Shown here piece by piece: positions 37,055 to 45,423 of a DNA stretch of 64,000 bases (its first letter is position 1; each line of letters opens with the position of its first letter). Both the position numbers and the translations under genes were made by a program. Source of the DNA: an uncultured Thalassotalea sp. (GTDB lineage: Bacteria; Pseudomonadota; Gammaproteobacteria; Enterobacterales; Alteromonadaceae); contig CANLNK010000006.1 in NCBI GenBank assembly GCA_947492575.1, forward strand, positions 124,001 through 188,000, in the 5' to 3' direction. The notes under the pieces are model-generated. The model did no database searches, was not told the DNA's origin, and was given only the letters and a program-made list of their open reading frames with translations.

Positions 37055-37177
37055 TCCCGCCGGCCCACCATAGCATTACTCCCCCACATTTTTCGTTTAT
37101 CAAATCGCGTAAAACTTGCCGTGGGTAAAGACGTGTTCGAAGTAAAACAAACGCTACTTAAGCAAGCTACAAACTAA
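37055..37177 (+). pseudogene. Displaced nth 3' end, copy 5 (truncated)
   Basis: About 35 codons align to Nth from the F-G-W-P position (now S-R-R-P) through the H-I-F-R-L-S-N-R segment to L-L-K. The sequence then diverges and runs to a stop after 41 codons. The region for the iron-sulfur cluster is missing. The ABC-F gene ends inside this remnant on the other strand. In a serial-insertion model this is the oldest, original 3' end. Confidence 0.85.
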
Positions 37178-38735
37178 TTTCCCGCTGCACTCCTGATTCT
37201 GCTGCAAATTCAAGATCATGGCTAATGAGAATGAAGCCGCTAGAATAGTTAGACAACGCCTTCGCAAGTACTATTTTCGATTCAAGATCGAGATGGTTAT
37301 CAGGTTCATCTAAAAGCAGTAGAGGCTTTTCTGGCTGATGACTAACGATAATCATTGCTAGCTTCATTTTCTCTCCGCCGCTAAGTTCACGACCAAACCG
37401 GAAAACACTGTCGCCACGAAATCCAATGCCTGCAAGCAATGTTCTGGCATCACTTTCTTTAACGTCAGGGCACTGTTGCAGCAAGTTATCCAGTATCGAT
37501 AAGTTATGCTCTACTGAACCAAAATGCTGATCAAGATAATGCACTGGCGTATTCACACTCATCTCCCCTTGTGTGAGAGAAATTCCCCCCAGCAATGCTT
37601 TTAATAGCGTTGATTTACCACTCCCATTTTTGCCCGTTAGGTGAACTTTCTCGTTAGCCTCTATTTGCAATGAAACAGGCTCTTTTCGACCGAAAGGCAA
37701 GACGCCGCCAACAATAGAAAGGACCTTGCCCAATCGGCTAGGACAGCCAGTTAAATAAAGCTTTTGCTCTTTCACCTCATCAATTCTTGCGCTTAAAGAA
37801 CGCTTTTTATCGTTTACAAAAGTCTGCCGGAGTTGCACATTTTTATTACGATTTGATACTCGGGCAGTGGCGTTCTCTTTCTTAGTATCGAGCAGGCTTT
37901 TGCCATGACTGCCCGCTCTTCTTAACTTATTTCCTTGAGCGGCTCTCTGCTCAGCCTTCTCTTTATCACGTTGTGCTTGCAGGGCCAATTTTTTACTTTG
38001 TTTTTCTACGTTAGAAAGTTGGCGCTTTACTGCTTGTATCTCCTGATGTTTTTGCTTCTTATAAACGTCATAGTTTCCTGAAAAGACTTGCAGCCCGAGT
38101 CCAGATAGCTCCCAAATTTCATCCATTTCACGTAGCAGTTCTCGATCATGGCTAATCAGTAAAATAGCCCCTTTGAATGCTTGCATGGATGCTATGAGCC
38201 ACTGTTTTGCCTCAGTATCAAGATGATTTGAAGGCTCGTCGAGAATTAACAATTCGGCATCGCTTTCAAACATCTGCCAAAGCTGTAATCGCGCTAACTG
38301 TCCACCGCTAAGCCGTGCACAAGGAAAATTCGTGTCTACTGGTAACCCGTGTGTTATCAGCTGTTGTTCAAGGCTTGCTCGTAAGTCCCACTGCTCACCG
38401 ATAATATCAAACCAGTGCTCTGAACAGTTGCCCAACTCAACTTGGTGTATAGCTTCAAGCACTTTGTCTTTTTTTAAGTACTGTGCAATAGAAAGTTCAT
38501 CCGCCAATAAATGAGATGGTTGCTGGCGAAACATCAAAAATGACGATGGTAACTTAACCGCCCCAGCCGACGGTTTTTGCTCCCCACATAAAATAGACGC
38601 AAGAATCGACTTGCCGGCACCATTGCGGCCAACCAAACCAATACGATTCTTAACCATAGAACATGATAACTGCCGAAATAATTCAGTACCGTTATCAAAT
38701 TTATAATGTATGTTGTAAGCCTGTAATACTGGCAT
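37167..38735 (-). CDS. ABC-F family ATPase
   Basis: 522 residues from the ATG at 38735, chosen for the AGGAGG six bases upstream (a longer frame to 38762 lacks one). Two ABC domains in one chain without membrane segments. The first has Walker A G-R-N-G-A-G-K-S, signature L-S-G-G-Q and Walker B L-L-I-L-D-E-P; the second has G-K-N-G-S-G-K-S-T, L-S-G-G-E and L-L-L-L-D-E-P. A charged linker (about 235-310) joins them. ABC-F proteins bind ribosomes and act as translation factors or give antibiotic resistance; which applies here is not clear. Divergent from rsgA. Confidence 0.88.
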   Translation of the reverse strand: MPVLQAYNIHYKFDNGTELFRQLSCSMVKNRIGLVGRNGAGKSILASILCGEQKPSAGAVKLPSSFLMFRQQPSHLLADELSIAQYLKKDKVLEAIHQVELGNCSEHWFDIIGEQWDLRASLEQQLITHGLPVDTNFPCARLSGGQLARLQLWQMFESDAELLILDEPSNHLDTEAKQWLIASMQAFKGAILLISHDRELLREMDEIWELSGLGLQVFSGNYDVYKKQKHQEIQAVKRQLSNVEKQSKKLALQAQRDKEKAEQRAAQGNKLRRAGSHGKSLLDTKKENATARVSNRNKNVQLRQTFVNDKKRSLSARIDEVKEQKLYLTGCPSRLGKVLSIVGGVLPFGRKEPVSLQIEANEKVHLTGKNGSGKSTLLKALLGGISLTQGEMSVNTPVHYLDQHFGSVEHNLSILDNLLQQCPDVKESDARTLLAGIGFRGDSVFRFGRELSGGEKMKLAMIIVSHQPEKPLLLLDEPDNHLDLESKIVLAKALSNYSSGFILISHDLEFAAESGVQREISL

Positions 38736-38807
38736 ATATTGCCTCCTGTATGACAGGGACATCAGCTTGAACTAGAAAGCCGTAAAGATTAATTCATTAC
38801 AAATATC

Positions 38808-38823
38808 CGCTTTGTTCAAAGCG
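38808..38823. promoter_or_regulatory. Operator-like palindrome upstream of the ABC-F gene
   Basis: CGCTTTG-TT-CAAAGCG, perfect 7-bp arms, about 75 bp before the ABC-F start. Its size fits a dimeric repressor site. Confidence 0.45.
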
Positions 38824-38872
38824 AATAAACTTATCTAAAAATGAGTTTGTAAAGAAGTATCTGAGTGTGAGC

Positions 38873-38947
38873 TACGCCGACAACCCCTGTAAATCCAAAA
38901 ATAAAAATGAAAAATGGATGACAGGTTTAGTTGTTCATGTTGGCGTA
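38873..38947. repeat. 75-nt imperfect inverted repeat between ABC-F and rsgA
   Basis: Outer arms TACGCC/GGCGTA enclose further paired blocks CAAC/GTTG, CCTGT/ACAGG and ATCC/GGAT around an A-rich loop. It contains no gene. It may be a structured RNA, a small non-autonomous repeat or a regulatory hairpin. Confidence 0.55.
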
Positions 38948-39087
38948 ATCTCCTGAAGATGTGATAGCTGAATACTAATTGACCGATAGCCTTTTAGTCA
39001 AGGCATACGGTTGAATGTAATTCTGGTCCATAAATTGGAATTACAAAATGGCACTAGTACTAGCTTCCAAGAATGAAGACGAAATTA

Positions 39088-39115
39088 TTGCCTTGATCTA
39101 CGATTAAGATATAAT
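39088..39115 (+). promoter_or_regulatory. Promoter of the rsgA leader
   Basis: -35 TTGCCT (39088-39093), 16-bp spacer, -10 TATAAT (39110-39115). Transcription would begin near 39122, about 30 nt before the leader peptide start. Confidence 0.6.
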
Positions 39116-39152
39116 CGCACTTACATTATTAACGTTTTAAAGGAGGATTTTG

Positions 39153-39188
39153 ATGATTGTAGCTAACCAACTAGGGGCTGCAAACTAA
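39153..39188 (+). CDS. Leader peptide MIVANQLGAAN
   Basis: An 11-codon frame with a near-perfect ribosome-binding site (AAAGGAGG, 6 bases before the ATG), the strongest in this region, directly downstream of a promoter and 65 bp upstream of rsgA. A hairpin formed by GGGCTG (39175-39180) and CAGCCC (39203-39208) overlaps its end. Short, strongly translated frames followed by a stem are typical of ribosome-stalling attenuators that control resistance and translation-factor genes. Regulation of rsgA by this leader is inferred. Confidence 0.55.
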   Translation: MIVANQLGAAN

Positions 39189-39253
39189 CCACCTTAGTCT
39201 TACAGCCCAATTGCATTCTTAATATTTAATTAACATGTAGTTAAGGGTTAGTC

Positions 39254-40297
39254 ATGACCAATTTTCAAAAATTATCCCAATGGGGCTGGACTCCATTTTT
39301 TCAATTACAACTTTCTTTAGACGAATGGTCCGAAGTTGTACCCTCGAGAGTCATTGAGCAACAAAAATCGATTCTGACGGTAATAACCGACGCCGGAATT
39401 CAACAAGTTCCTATCATGCCAAGTATGCCATCACTCGTTGTTGGTGATTGGATTTTACTCAACCAAAATAACGGTTTTGTGCGCGACTTAGAAAGAAGGA
39501 ATTATTTCAAGCGCAAAGCGGCAGGTGTTGAGTCTAAATGGCAATTACTTGCATCGAACATAGACACCGCGTTTGTCGTAAGTTCTTTAAATGATGACTT
39601 TAATTTAAACCGTATTGAACGCTACTTAACGTTTGCAAGAGAAGCGGAAGCAGAACCTGTACTTGTGTTAACGAAAGGCGATTTAGTTGATGATATCGAA
39701 CAGTGGCAAGACCAATATCAAGAGTTAACTGAACAGATACCAGTTATCGTGGTAAATGCGCTCGACTTTAACTCGTGCGAAAGGCTCTTTGATTGGCTCC
39801 AGTTTGGTCAAACGGCGGTACTGTTAGGCTCTTCTGGTGTCGGTAAATCTACAATTACTAACACACTTTCTCAACAGAATAGTCAAGCGACAGGTGCTAT
39901 TCGAGAAAGTGATAGCAAAGGTAGGCATACCACTAGCAGCCGTTACTTAATACCACTTCAGAACGGTAGTTTGATACTTGATACACCGGGTATGCGAGAG
40001 TTAAAACTTGCTGATTGCGAACAGGGAATACAAGCGGTTTTCAGCGATATAGAAGAATTAGCAGAAAATTGTCGTTTCACAGACTGTCAGCACAACGGCG
40101 AGCCGGGTTGCAATGTGCAAAAAGCGGTTGCTGAAGGTGTTCTATCTCAACGTAAGTTAGATAACTATTTAAAACTCAAAGGCGAAGAAGCTCGCAATAC
40201 AGCAACATTGGCTGAACGGCGAGCCGCTGATAAATCTTTAGGGAAGTTTTATAAATACAGCTTCAAAGAAAGTAAAAAATTGAGGGGTAGAGAATAA
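39254..40297 (+). CDS. rsgA: RsgA-type ribosome-associated GTPase
   Basis: 347 residues. OB-fold domain (about 25-100), circularly permuted GTPase domain with L-T-K-G-D (G4) before G-S-S-G-V-G-K-S-T (G1) and D-T-P-G-M-R-E (G3), then a zinc-finger domain with C-R-F-T-D-C-x-H-x5-C ligands. RsgA checks late 30S maturation. The sequence looks like the variant RsgA found as a second copy in many proteobacteria, so another rsgA may exist elsewhere. It sits behind an attenuator-like leader and divergent from an ABC-F gene, both ribosome-linked. Confidence 0.85.
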   Translation: MTNFQKLSQWGWTPFFQLQLSLDEWSEVVPSRVIEQQKSILTVITDAGIQQVPIMPSMPSLVVGDWILLNQNNGFVRDLERRNYFKRKAAGVESKWQLLASNIDTAFVVSSLNDDFNLNRIERYLTFAREAEAEPVLVLTKGDLVDDIEQWQDQYQELTEQIPVIVVNALDFNSCERLFDWLQFGQTAVLLGSSGVGKSTITNTLSQQNSQATGAIRESDSKGRHTTSSRYLIPLQNGSLILDTPGMRELKLADCEQGIQAVFSDIEELAENCRFTDCQHNGEPGCNVQKAVAEGVLSQRKLDNYLKLKGEEARNTATLAERRAADKSLGKFYKYSFKESKKLRGRE

Positions 40298-40340
40298 AAG
40301 AAGTACTCTGACATCATCCAATGATTCAGAGAGCTTCATC

Positions 40341-40372
40341 TTTAAAAGCAGGCTTAATCGCCTGCTTTTAAA
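40341..40372 (+). terminator. Rho-independent terminator after rsgA
   Basis: Perfect 13-bp stem TTTAAAAGCAGGC/GCCTGCTTTTAAA with a TTAATC loop; the T-run is within the stem's right arm. Works in both directions. Confidence 0.88.
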
Positions 40373-40553
40373 GAACTGCACTGTTTAAGTGCTGTAGCTG
40401 ATATCTGATCTTACAGTTTCGATGAATAGGCTTAGACTTCATCTGACAGACACCTATGAGCGAATAGCGGACATTGAGCTACCTCCTATTGTAAGATAAT
40501 ATTATGTTGCACCATTACAATAACTCTTTATTTTATAAGGATTTGAAATAAAA

Positions 40554-41375
40554 ATGATTAGAACTTTTTTATTGTGTTTCAGTTTAATCATTGCGACGTC
40601 TGCTTATGGAAATATGCCATCCTATTTCAACAAAGAAATTGATAGCGAGTACAGAGAGCTGCTTAAACATGCGGACGAGATGCTCCCTCAAACGGATATA
40701 CAGCTAGCATATCTTCCTTCATTCTTTCCATTTAGCCTGTTGGATGTTCGTCCAACGAATTTCGTTAAAAATAACGACAAGCAAGCCTTTGCAAATTTTA
40801 ATTTTGGGGTATTAGGAAGTCGGTTCTTGAATATCAATAAGAAGCAACTATCTAATTTGCCAAGTATCTCAATATGCAAGGAGCAAAAATGTAAAAAAGA
40901 AAGAATTGAGCTGATAAAACAGTTTTTAGTGGACTCAAAGAGTGAAGTTGAAGTGTTGAGGCAAAATACAAATATTTATATTGTCCAGCAAACGGCACCA
41001 CATGTTTTTCGCATAAATAATACGTTTTATAGTCCAACGCAGCTTATTACCTACTATCCATCCAAACAAGCAGGATTTATTCCGTCAGGTGACTATAAGT
41101 TAACCAAGCCTGAAGAAGCTCCCAAAATATTGGCATTATCTGAAGCTACGAAGGTTCTGAGAGAGGTAATGGCTAAATATAACGTTGCTGCAATCACGAA
41201 AGTAAACGAAGAGAGTCTCAACATAATCTTTGGAGGTATAAGCGATAACCATTGGGGAATTGTAATTAATCACAAATCAACTATTCCAACTTCTGGTGAT
41301 TATAGTCACATAGGTTTGGAATACGATATTGTTCAAAAAGTTTCAGATAGCAGCTTTTACTACCAGACTAACTAA
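40554..41375 (+). CDS. Secreted protein of unknown function
   Basis: 273 residues with a signal peptide (1-19, ending S-A-Y-G-N). The mature part has two nearby Cys residues (C-K-E-Q-K-C-K near 108-113) that could form a disulfide, and an otherwise mixed composition without a motif I recognise. It is a single gene between the rsgA terminator and a long stem-loop. Probably periplasmic or extracellular. Confidence 0.7.
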   Translation: MIRTFLLCFSLIIATSAYGNMPSYFNKEIDSEYRELLKHADEMLPQTDIQLAYLPSFFPFSLLDVRPTNFVKNNDKQAFANFNFGVLGSRFLNINKKQLSNLPSISICKEQKCKKERIELIKQFLVDSKSEVEVLRQNTNIYIVQQTAPHVFRINNTFYSPTQLITYYPSKQAGFIPSGDYKLTKPEEAPKILALSEATKVLREVMAKYNVAAITKVNEESLNIIFGGISDNHWGIVINHKSTIPTSGDYSHIGLEYDIVQKVSDSSFYYQTN

Positions 41376-41401
41376 TGGCTGTTATTGGCATTTATGAGAC
41401 A

Positions 41402-41437
41402 GTCAGATTTGATTGAGTTCTGTTAATCAAATCTGAC
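41402..41437. repeat. 13-bp perfect stem-loop after the secreted protein gene
   Basis: GTCAGATTTGATT and AATCAAATCTGAC with a 10-nt loop. No T-run follows, so it is not a canonical intrinsic terminator, though it could protect the mRNA 3' end. Confidence 0.65.
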
Positions 41438-41696
41438 AGATCGAGTTATGACTTATTCAGTTTAAGCGTGGTTTAGATAGCCAAAATCTGACAAATAAGA
41501 AATGCAAATTGTGAAAGCAATCTCATGTCCTCCAGTGTTAAACCAAACCTTCTCACTTAACTCCTGTCTACTTAGCTGTTGCGAATTTGCAACACGAAGA
41601 CAACTTTATACTCCACGACGCGCCTCATGCATGTTGCTAAGATAATCCTACACAGTCAACCATTTGAGTTAACCCAAGGAAAATAAGGACTTACAC
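41438..41696. other. Intergenic stretch, no gene seen
   Basis: No coding frame or convincing RNA. It presumably carries the promoter for the gene at 41697. Confidence 0.45.
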
Positions 41697-42200
41697 ATGA
41701 GATATCTAATCACAAGTTTCCTCGCCGTTTTATTCTTTACCCAGCAACACGCTATCGCAAGTGATACAAATGAAGCACAAATGAAGACGTCAGAAATTGT
41801 TAAAATCAACAAGTTCTTTGATGCTTACATGGCTAAGTATAATCATTACTTAGCAACCAAAGAGTTCAATGAAGTGCCTTATTTGTATAACGATACGATT
41901 ATGGTAATGTCATCCTCTGTTGTGCCCTACACTATTGAGTCATCAGCATTTTATGATCGCACACAATCGTTTTTAGATAATCTACAAAAACAAGGGGTTC
42001 AACGTGTGGGCTGGGTTGACGTTAATGTGCATATCATTGATAAAAATTTAGCCTTGGCAAGTAATACCGCAGCTCGATTTTTAGAAAGCGGTGACGAGTT
42101 TAATCGGGTCGGTGTAACCTATTTTATGCGCAAAAACGACGATGGTTGGCGCATCACTTCGTTTACAGTGCACAGCCCTAGTGGCGTCGTAGCATTGTAA
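41697..42200 (+). CDS. Secreted NTF2/SnoaL-like protein
   Basis: 167 residues with a signal peptide (1-21, A-I-A-S). The mature part has the cone-shaped NTF2-like pattern: an N-terminal helix with F-F-D-A-Y-M-A-K-Y-N, a strand region with A-R-F-L-E-S-G and a terminal W-R-I-T-S-F-T-V. Such proteins bind small ligands or act as hydrolases or isomerases; no catalytic residues can be assigned. A LysR gene follows after 22 bp on the same strand, so the two may form an operon. Confidence 0.7.
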   Translation: MRYLITSFLAVLFFTQQHAIASDTNEAQMKTSEIVKINKFFDAYMAKYNHYLATKEFNEVPYLYNDTIMVMSSSVVPYTIESSAFYDRTQSFLDNLQKQGVQRVGWVDVNVHIIDKNLALASNTAARFLESGDEFNRVGVTYFMRKNDDGWRITSFTVHSPSGVVAL

Positions 42201-42222
42201 TCAATATTGAAGAAACGGAACG

Positions 42223-43095
42223 ATGAAAAATTGGGATGATTATCGATTAATACTTGCCATCTATAATGGCAAAACGCTTCGAAACGCTGCGAGTGAATTA
42301 GGCGTTAATCATTCGACCGTTTCAAGGCGGCTAGCGATATTAAATAAGCAATACGGCGCCGACATTGTAAATAAAACGAGCGCTGGTCTGACTCTCTCAC
42401 CGCTGGGAGAGCAGTTATTAATGTCAGCCCAGAAAATGGCGTCGTTAGTAGAGCAAGATAAACGTTACGAACGTGCTCGACACCTTGAGTTAGAGGGCGA
42501 AATTACCGTTTCAATTCCGCCGCCAATACTCCAGTTTCTGTTGTTAGATGAACTATTGCAGTTTCAACAAGCTCATCCTCTCATCAAACTCAATATTCAC
42601 TCATCATACGAGATTACTGATTTAGACAAATGTGAAGCAGATGTAGTGATTCGCGTATCAAATAACCCAGATGAACACCTTGTTGGATACAGTTTATTTT
42701 CGGTCGCAACTCAATATTATGCAGCCAAAGGTTATCTAGAAAATACACCGGAAGAGGCATATCAATGGATTACCAATACCTTTTCCGGTGACAAACCTGA
42801 ATGGGTAGCCAATACCCCTTTCCCAGAGGCTAAAATCGGACAATGTATTACCGACTTGACCTTGCGCCATCAAGCTGCCAACGCTGGTCATGGCATGATT
42901 CGTGGCGCTTGCTATATTGCCCACTACTTTGAAAACTTAACGCCCATCCCCGGTTCACAACCAGAGCCTTTTCAAAATATCTGGGTACTTAGCCACCCTA
43001 GCCTCAAGCAAATAGACCGCATTCAAGCGCTAAAAACCTTCTTAGTCAGCACATTGAAATCAAAAAAACACCTGATAACAGGTGGCCTCGAATAG
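42223..43095 (+). CDS. LysR-family regulator
   Basis: 290 residues. N-terminal helix-turn-helix (about 18-40; L-R-N-A-A-S-E-L-G-V-N-H-S-T-V-S-R-R-L) in the subtype that begins M-K-N-W-D-D-Y-R, effector domain from about 88. It probably regulates the co-directional NTF2-like gene or the convergent MFS gene; neither is shown by the sequence. Confidence 0.88.
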   Translation: MKNWDDYRLILAIYNGKTLRNAASELGVNHSTVSRRLAILNKQYGADIVNKTSAGLTLSPLGEQLLMSAQKMASLVEQDKRYERARHLELEGEITVSIPPPILQFLLLDELLQFQQAHPLIKLNIHSSYEITDLDKCEADVVIRVSNNPDEHLVGYSLFSVATQYYAAKGYLENTPEEAYQWITNTFSGDKPEWVANTPFPEAKIGQCITDLTLRHQAANAGHGMIRGACYIAHYFENLTPIPGSQPEPFQNIWVLSHPSLKQIDRIQALKTFLVSTLKSKKHLITGGLE

Positions 43096-43185
43096 CCGAC
43101 CGCATGAGCAACCTCAATTGCAAGTCGGCTTTTCACACATAAACATTGTCTTTTCCGACAAACTTCCTGATAAGTTTACGATAAT

Positions 43186-44370
43186 CTAGACTTCGGCTTG
43201 GCTAATTAGAGGCGCTCTTCGATCAAGGACACCGCTTAGTCGCGTTAGTATCAGCGCTACTAGCACAACTGCTGCGCCAACAATTGGCGTATCCATGAGC
43301 TCGTGTTGCTCTACAATCACACCACCGCCCCATGCGCCAAATGCAATACCGACGTTAAAGGCCGCAATGTTCAACCCTGATGCAACGTCTACGGCATCTG
43401 GCGTGTACTTCTCCGCTAAGTTCACAATGTAAACCTGCAAGCCAGGGACATTACCAAAGGCAAATGCGCCCCAAATGAGAATGGTGATCACTGCAGTAAT
43501 CGGGTTGTATGCAGTAAAACTCAGCATAAAAAGAATCACAGCAAGACCTGAAAATATAACGGTTAGCGCCTTAATTGGCCCAAAGTTATCCGCCATCTTT
43601 CCGCCCCAGATATTTCCAACTGCAACTGATACGCCGTAAACTAGAAGAATGAGTGCTACAGAGCTTGATACAAATCCCGTGACTTCATTGAGTATTGGTG
43701 CAAGGTAAGTAAAGGCAATAAAAGTGCCGCCATAACCAATCGCGGTAATCGCATAAACTAACAATAATCTGGGGTGTGTTAACACGCTCAACTGCTGTGA
43801 CAGTTTAGTCGGCTTAGCTTGTTTAAGATTATTTGGTACCAACAACGCACTGCCGATCATCGCCAATAAGCCCAAGATTGAGACTGTTAAGAATGTCGCT
43901 TCCCAACCAAACATTTGACCAATGTATGTCCCAAGCGGCACGCCAGTGACTAATGCGACTGTTAAACCTGTAAACATAATTGCAATGGCACTTGCGCCCT
44001 TTTCTTTTGGTACTAAGCCGGTAGCTATGGTTGAGCCAATCGAGAAAAACACGCCATGAGCAAGCCCTGTGAGGATCCTAGCAACAACGAGCGTTTCAAA
44101 ACTCGGCGCTTGCCAAGCAATTAGGTTCCCGACAACAAACAATCCCATAACCGATAAAAGCACATGTTTGCGATTCCAGTTACTGGTTAATGCTGTCAGC
44201 ACTGGCGCGCCTATCGCGACGCCCAGCGCGTAAAGGCTAACAAGTAAGCCCGCTGATGGTATGGATACATTAAGGTCTTGTGCCATGGTGGGCAGCAAAC
44301 CTACAATCACGAACTCTGTGGTTCCAATTGCAAAGGCACTTAGCGCCAATGCGAGTAATGCTAAAGGCAT
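43186..44370 (-). CDS. MFS transporter, DHA1 (AraJ/YdhP-like) family
   Basis: 394 residues with 12 hydrophobic segments. The start F-A-I-G-T-T-E-F-V-I-V-G-L-L-P and the loop N-W-N-R-K-H-V-L fit DHA1 drug:proton antiporters and sugar/arabinose efflux relatives such as AraJ and YdhP. The substrate cannot be assigned. It is divergent from a LysR gene at 44522, the common arrangement for a LysR-controlled exporter. Confidence 0.85.
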   Translation of the reverse strand: MPLALLALALSAFAIGTTEFVIVGLLPTMAQDLNVSIPSAGLLVSLYALGVAIGAPVLTALTSNWNRKHVLLSVMGLFVVGNLIAWQAPSFETLVVARILTGLAHGVFFSIGSTIATGLVPKEKGASAIAIMFTGLTVALVTGVPLGTYIGQMFGWEATFLTVSILGLLAMIGSALLVPNNLKQAKPTKLSQQLSVLTHPRLLLVYAITAIGYGGTFIAFTYLAPILNEVTGFVSSSVALILLVYGVSVAVGNIWGGKMADNFGPIKALTVIFSGLAVILFMLSFTAYNPITAVITILIWGAFAFGNVPGLQVYIVNLAEKYTPDAVDVASGLNIAAFNVGIAFGAWGGGVIVEQHELMDTPIVGAAVVLVALILTRLSGVLDRRAPLISQAEV

Positions 44371-44521
44371 AGTTTTCTCCGAATAATAAATTAAATGGCA
44401 GACGGGAGTTGTCTTTCACGTCGAATCTTCATTAGGTAGTGGTTGGCGCTATTATTGATTGATATACTTTTGTAAAAAACAGCATTAATGACAAAACATT
44501 ATTGTTAAATACGAAGGCAAT

Positions 44522-45412
44522 ATGGCATTAAAAACTCGATCGGATGACCTGGAACTCCTTTTAGCCGTTGTGGAGTTTGGCGGATTTTCAGCAGCAGCTG
44601 AGGCGCTCAACATTCAAATAGCGCGCATATCACGCTCAGTAAACAAGATAGAAAAAGCGCTGGGTGCGACAATTTTGGTGCGAACGACAAGGCGTGTCAT
44701 GTTAACTGAAGAAGGAAAAAAATTTTTCGACTCTGTGAGTTTAGGCTTGCGTCAAATTCAGCAAGCCGAAGCCGACATCCTGACGCAATCTAAATTACCG
44801 CAAGGTAAACTGAGGGTTGATGCTGTTAGTCCATTTATCTTTCATCAAATCGCGCCGCATATGGTTGAATTTAACAAGGCCTTTCCAAATGTCGAACTAG
44901 AGCTTAATTCCAACGAGGAGATTGTCGACCTTATCGAAAAGCGCACCGATGTGGCTATTCGTATTGGTAAGCTGAAAGACTCAACATTACATGCTAAAAC
45001 TTTAGGAAGAAGTCCATTATTCTTAGTTGCATCGCCAGAGTACATTGCCCAGCACGGTTTGCCGAATACACCAAAAGATCTCGCCGATCACGCCCTAATT
45101 GGCTTTTCAAACGTCAAATCTTTAAATAAATGGCCAATTAGAGGTTTGGATACCATAGCACCGTCGATCACAGCAAGTAATGGGGAAACCATTCGACAAC
45201 TCACGATAGCAGGTAACGGCATTAGCTGTATGTCTGGCTTTATGGTGAGTCGTGATATTGCTTCCGGTAAACTCGTCACCTTACTTGATTCTTACCGAAT
45301 TCAGGGCACAGAGAGGGAGTTAGTAAATGCAGTATTTTACAAGTCTTCAGCTGTTTCTGAGCGAGTGAATTCATTTATCAATTTCTTAAAACCCAGGTTA
45401 ACTTTGGATTAA
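44522..45412 (+). CDS. LysR-family regulator divergent from the MFS exporter
   Basis: 296 residues. Helix-turn-helix at about 20-42 (F-S-A-A-A-E-A-L-N-I-Q-I-A-R-I-S-R-S-V), R-T-T-R-R turn, and an effector domain from 92 with the D-V-A-I-R-I-G motif of the CrgA/AaeR-like subgroup. Likely regulator of the MFS gene on the basis of the 151-bp divergent spacer. Confidence 0.9.
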   Translation: MALKTRSDDLELLLAVVEFGGFSAAAEALNIQIARISRSVNKIEKALGATILVRTTRRVMLTEEGKKFFDSVSLGLRQIQQAEADILTQSKLPQGKLRVDAVSPFIFHQIAPHMVEFNKAFPNVELELNSNEEIVDLIEKRTDVAIRIGKLKDSTLHAKTLGRSPLFLVASPEYIAQHGLPNTPKDLADHALIGFSNVKSLNKWPIRGLDTIAPSITASNGETIRQLTIAGNGISCMSGFMVSRDIASGKLVTLLDSYRIQGTERELVNAVFYKSSAVSERVNSFINFLKPRLTLD

Positions 45413-45423
45413 CAAACGACTAA

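Noticed and set aside
25799-37177. Integron cassette array with attC sites
   Set aside because: The recurring units are nth coding sequence. I saw no attC-type paired core sites (RYYYAAC/GTTRRRY) and no integrase gene, and each module carries several genes with their own promoters.
25412-37177. Simple tandem duplication of nth
   Set aside because: Only the 3' 246 nt recur, always from the same codon, and the copies are diverged at synonymous sites and separated by unrelated cargo in four of the five modules.
25799-37177. Insertion sequence or transposon between modules
   Set aside because: No transposase frame, no terminal inverted repeats at module ends and no short target duplications were visible.
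39048-39107. 19-codon frame upstream of the rsgA leader peptide
   Set aside because: No Shine-Dalgarno, and it overlaps the -35 region of the likely promoter, so it would not be on the transcript.
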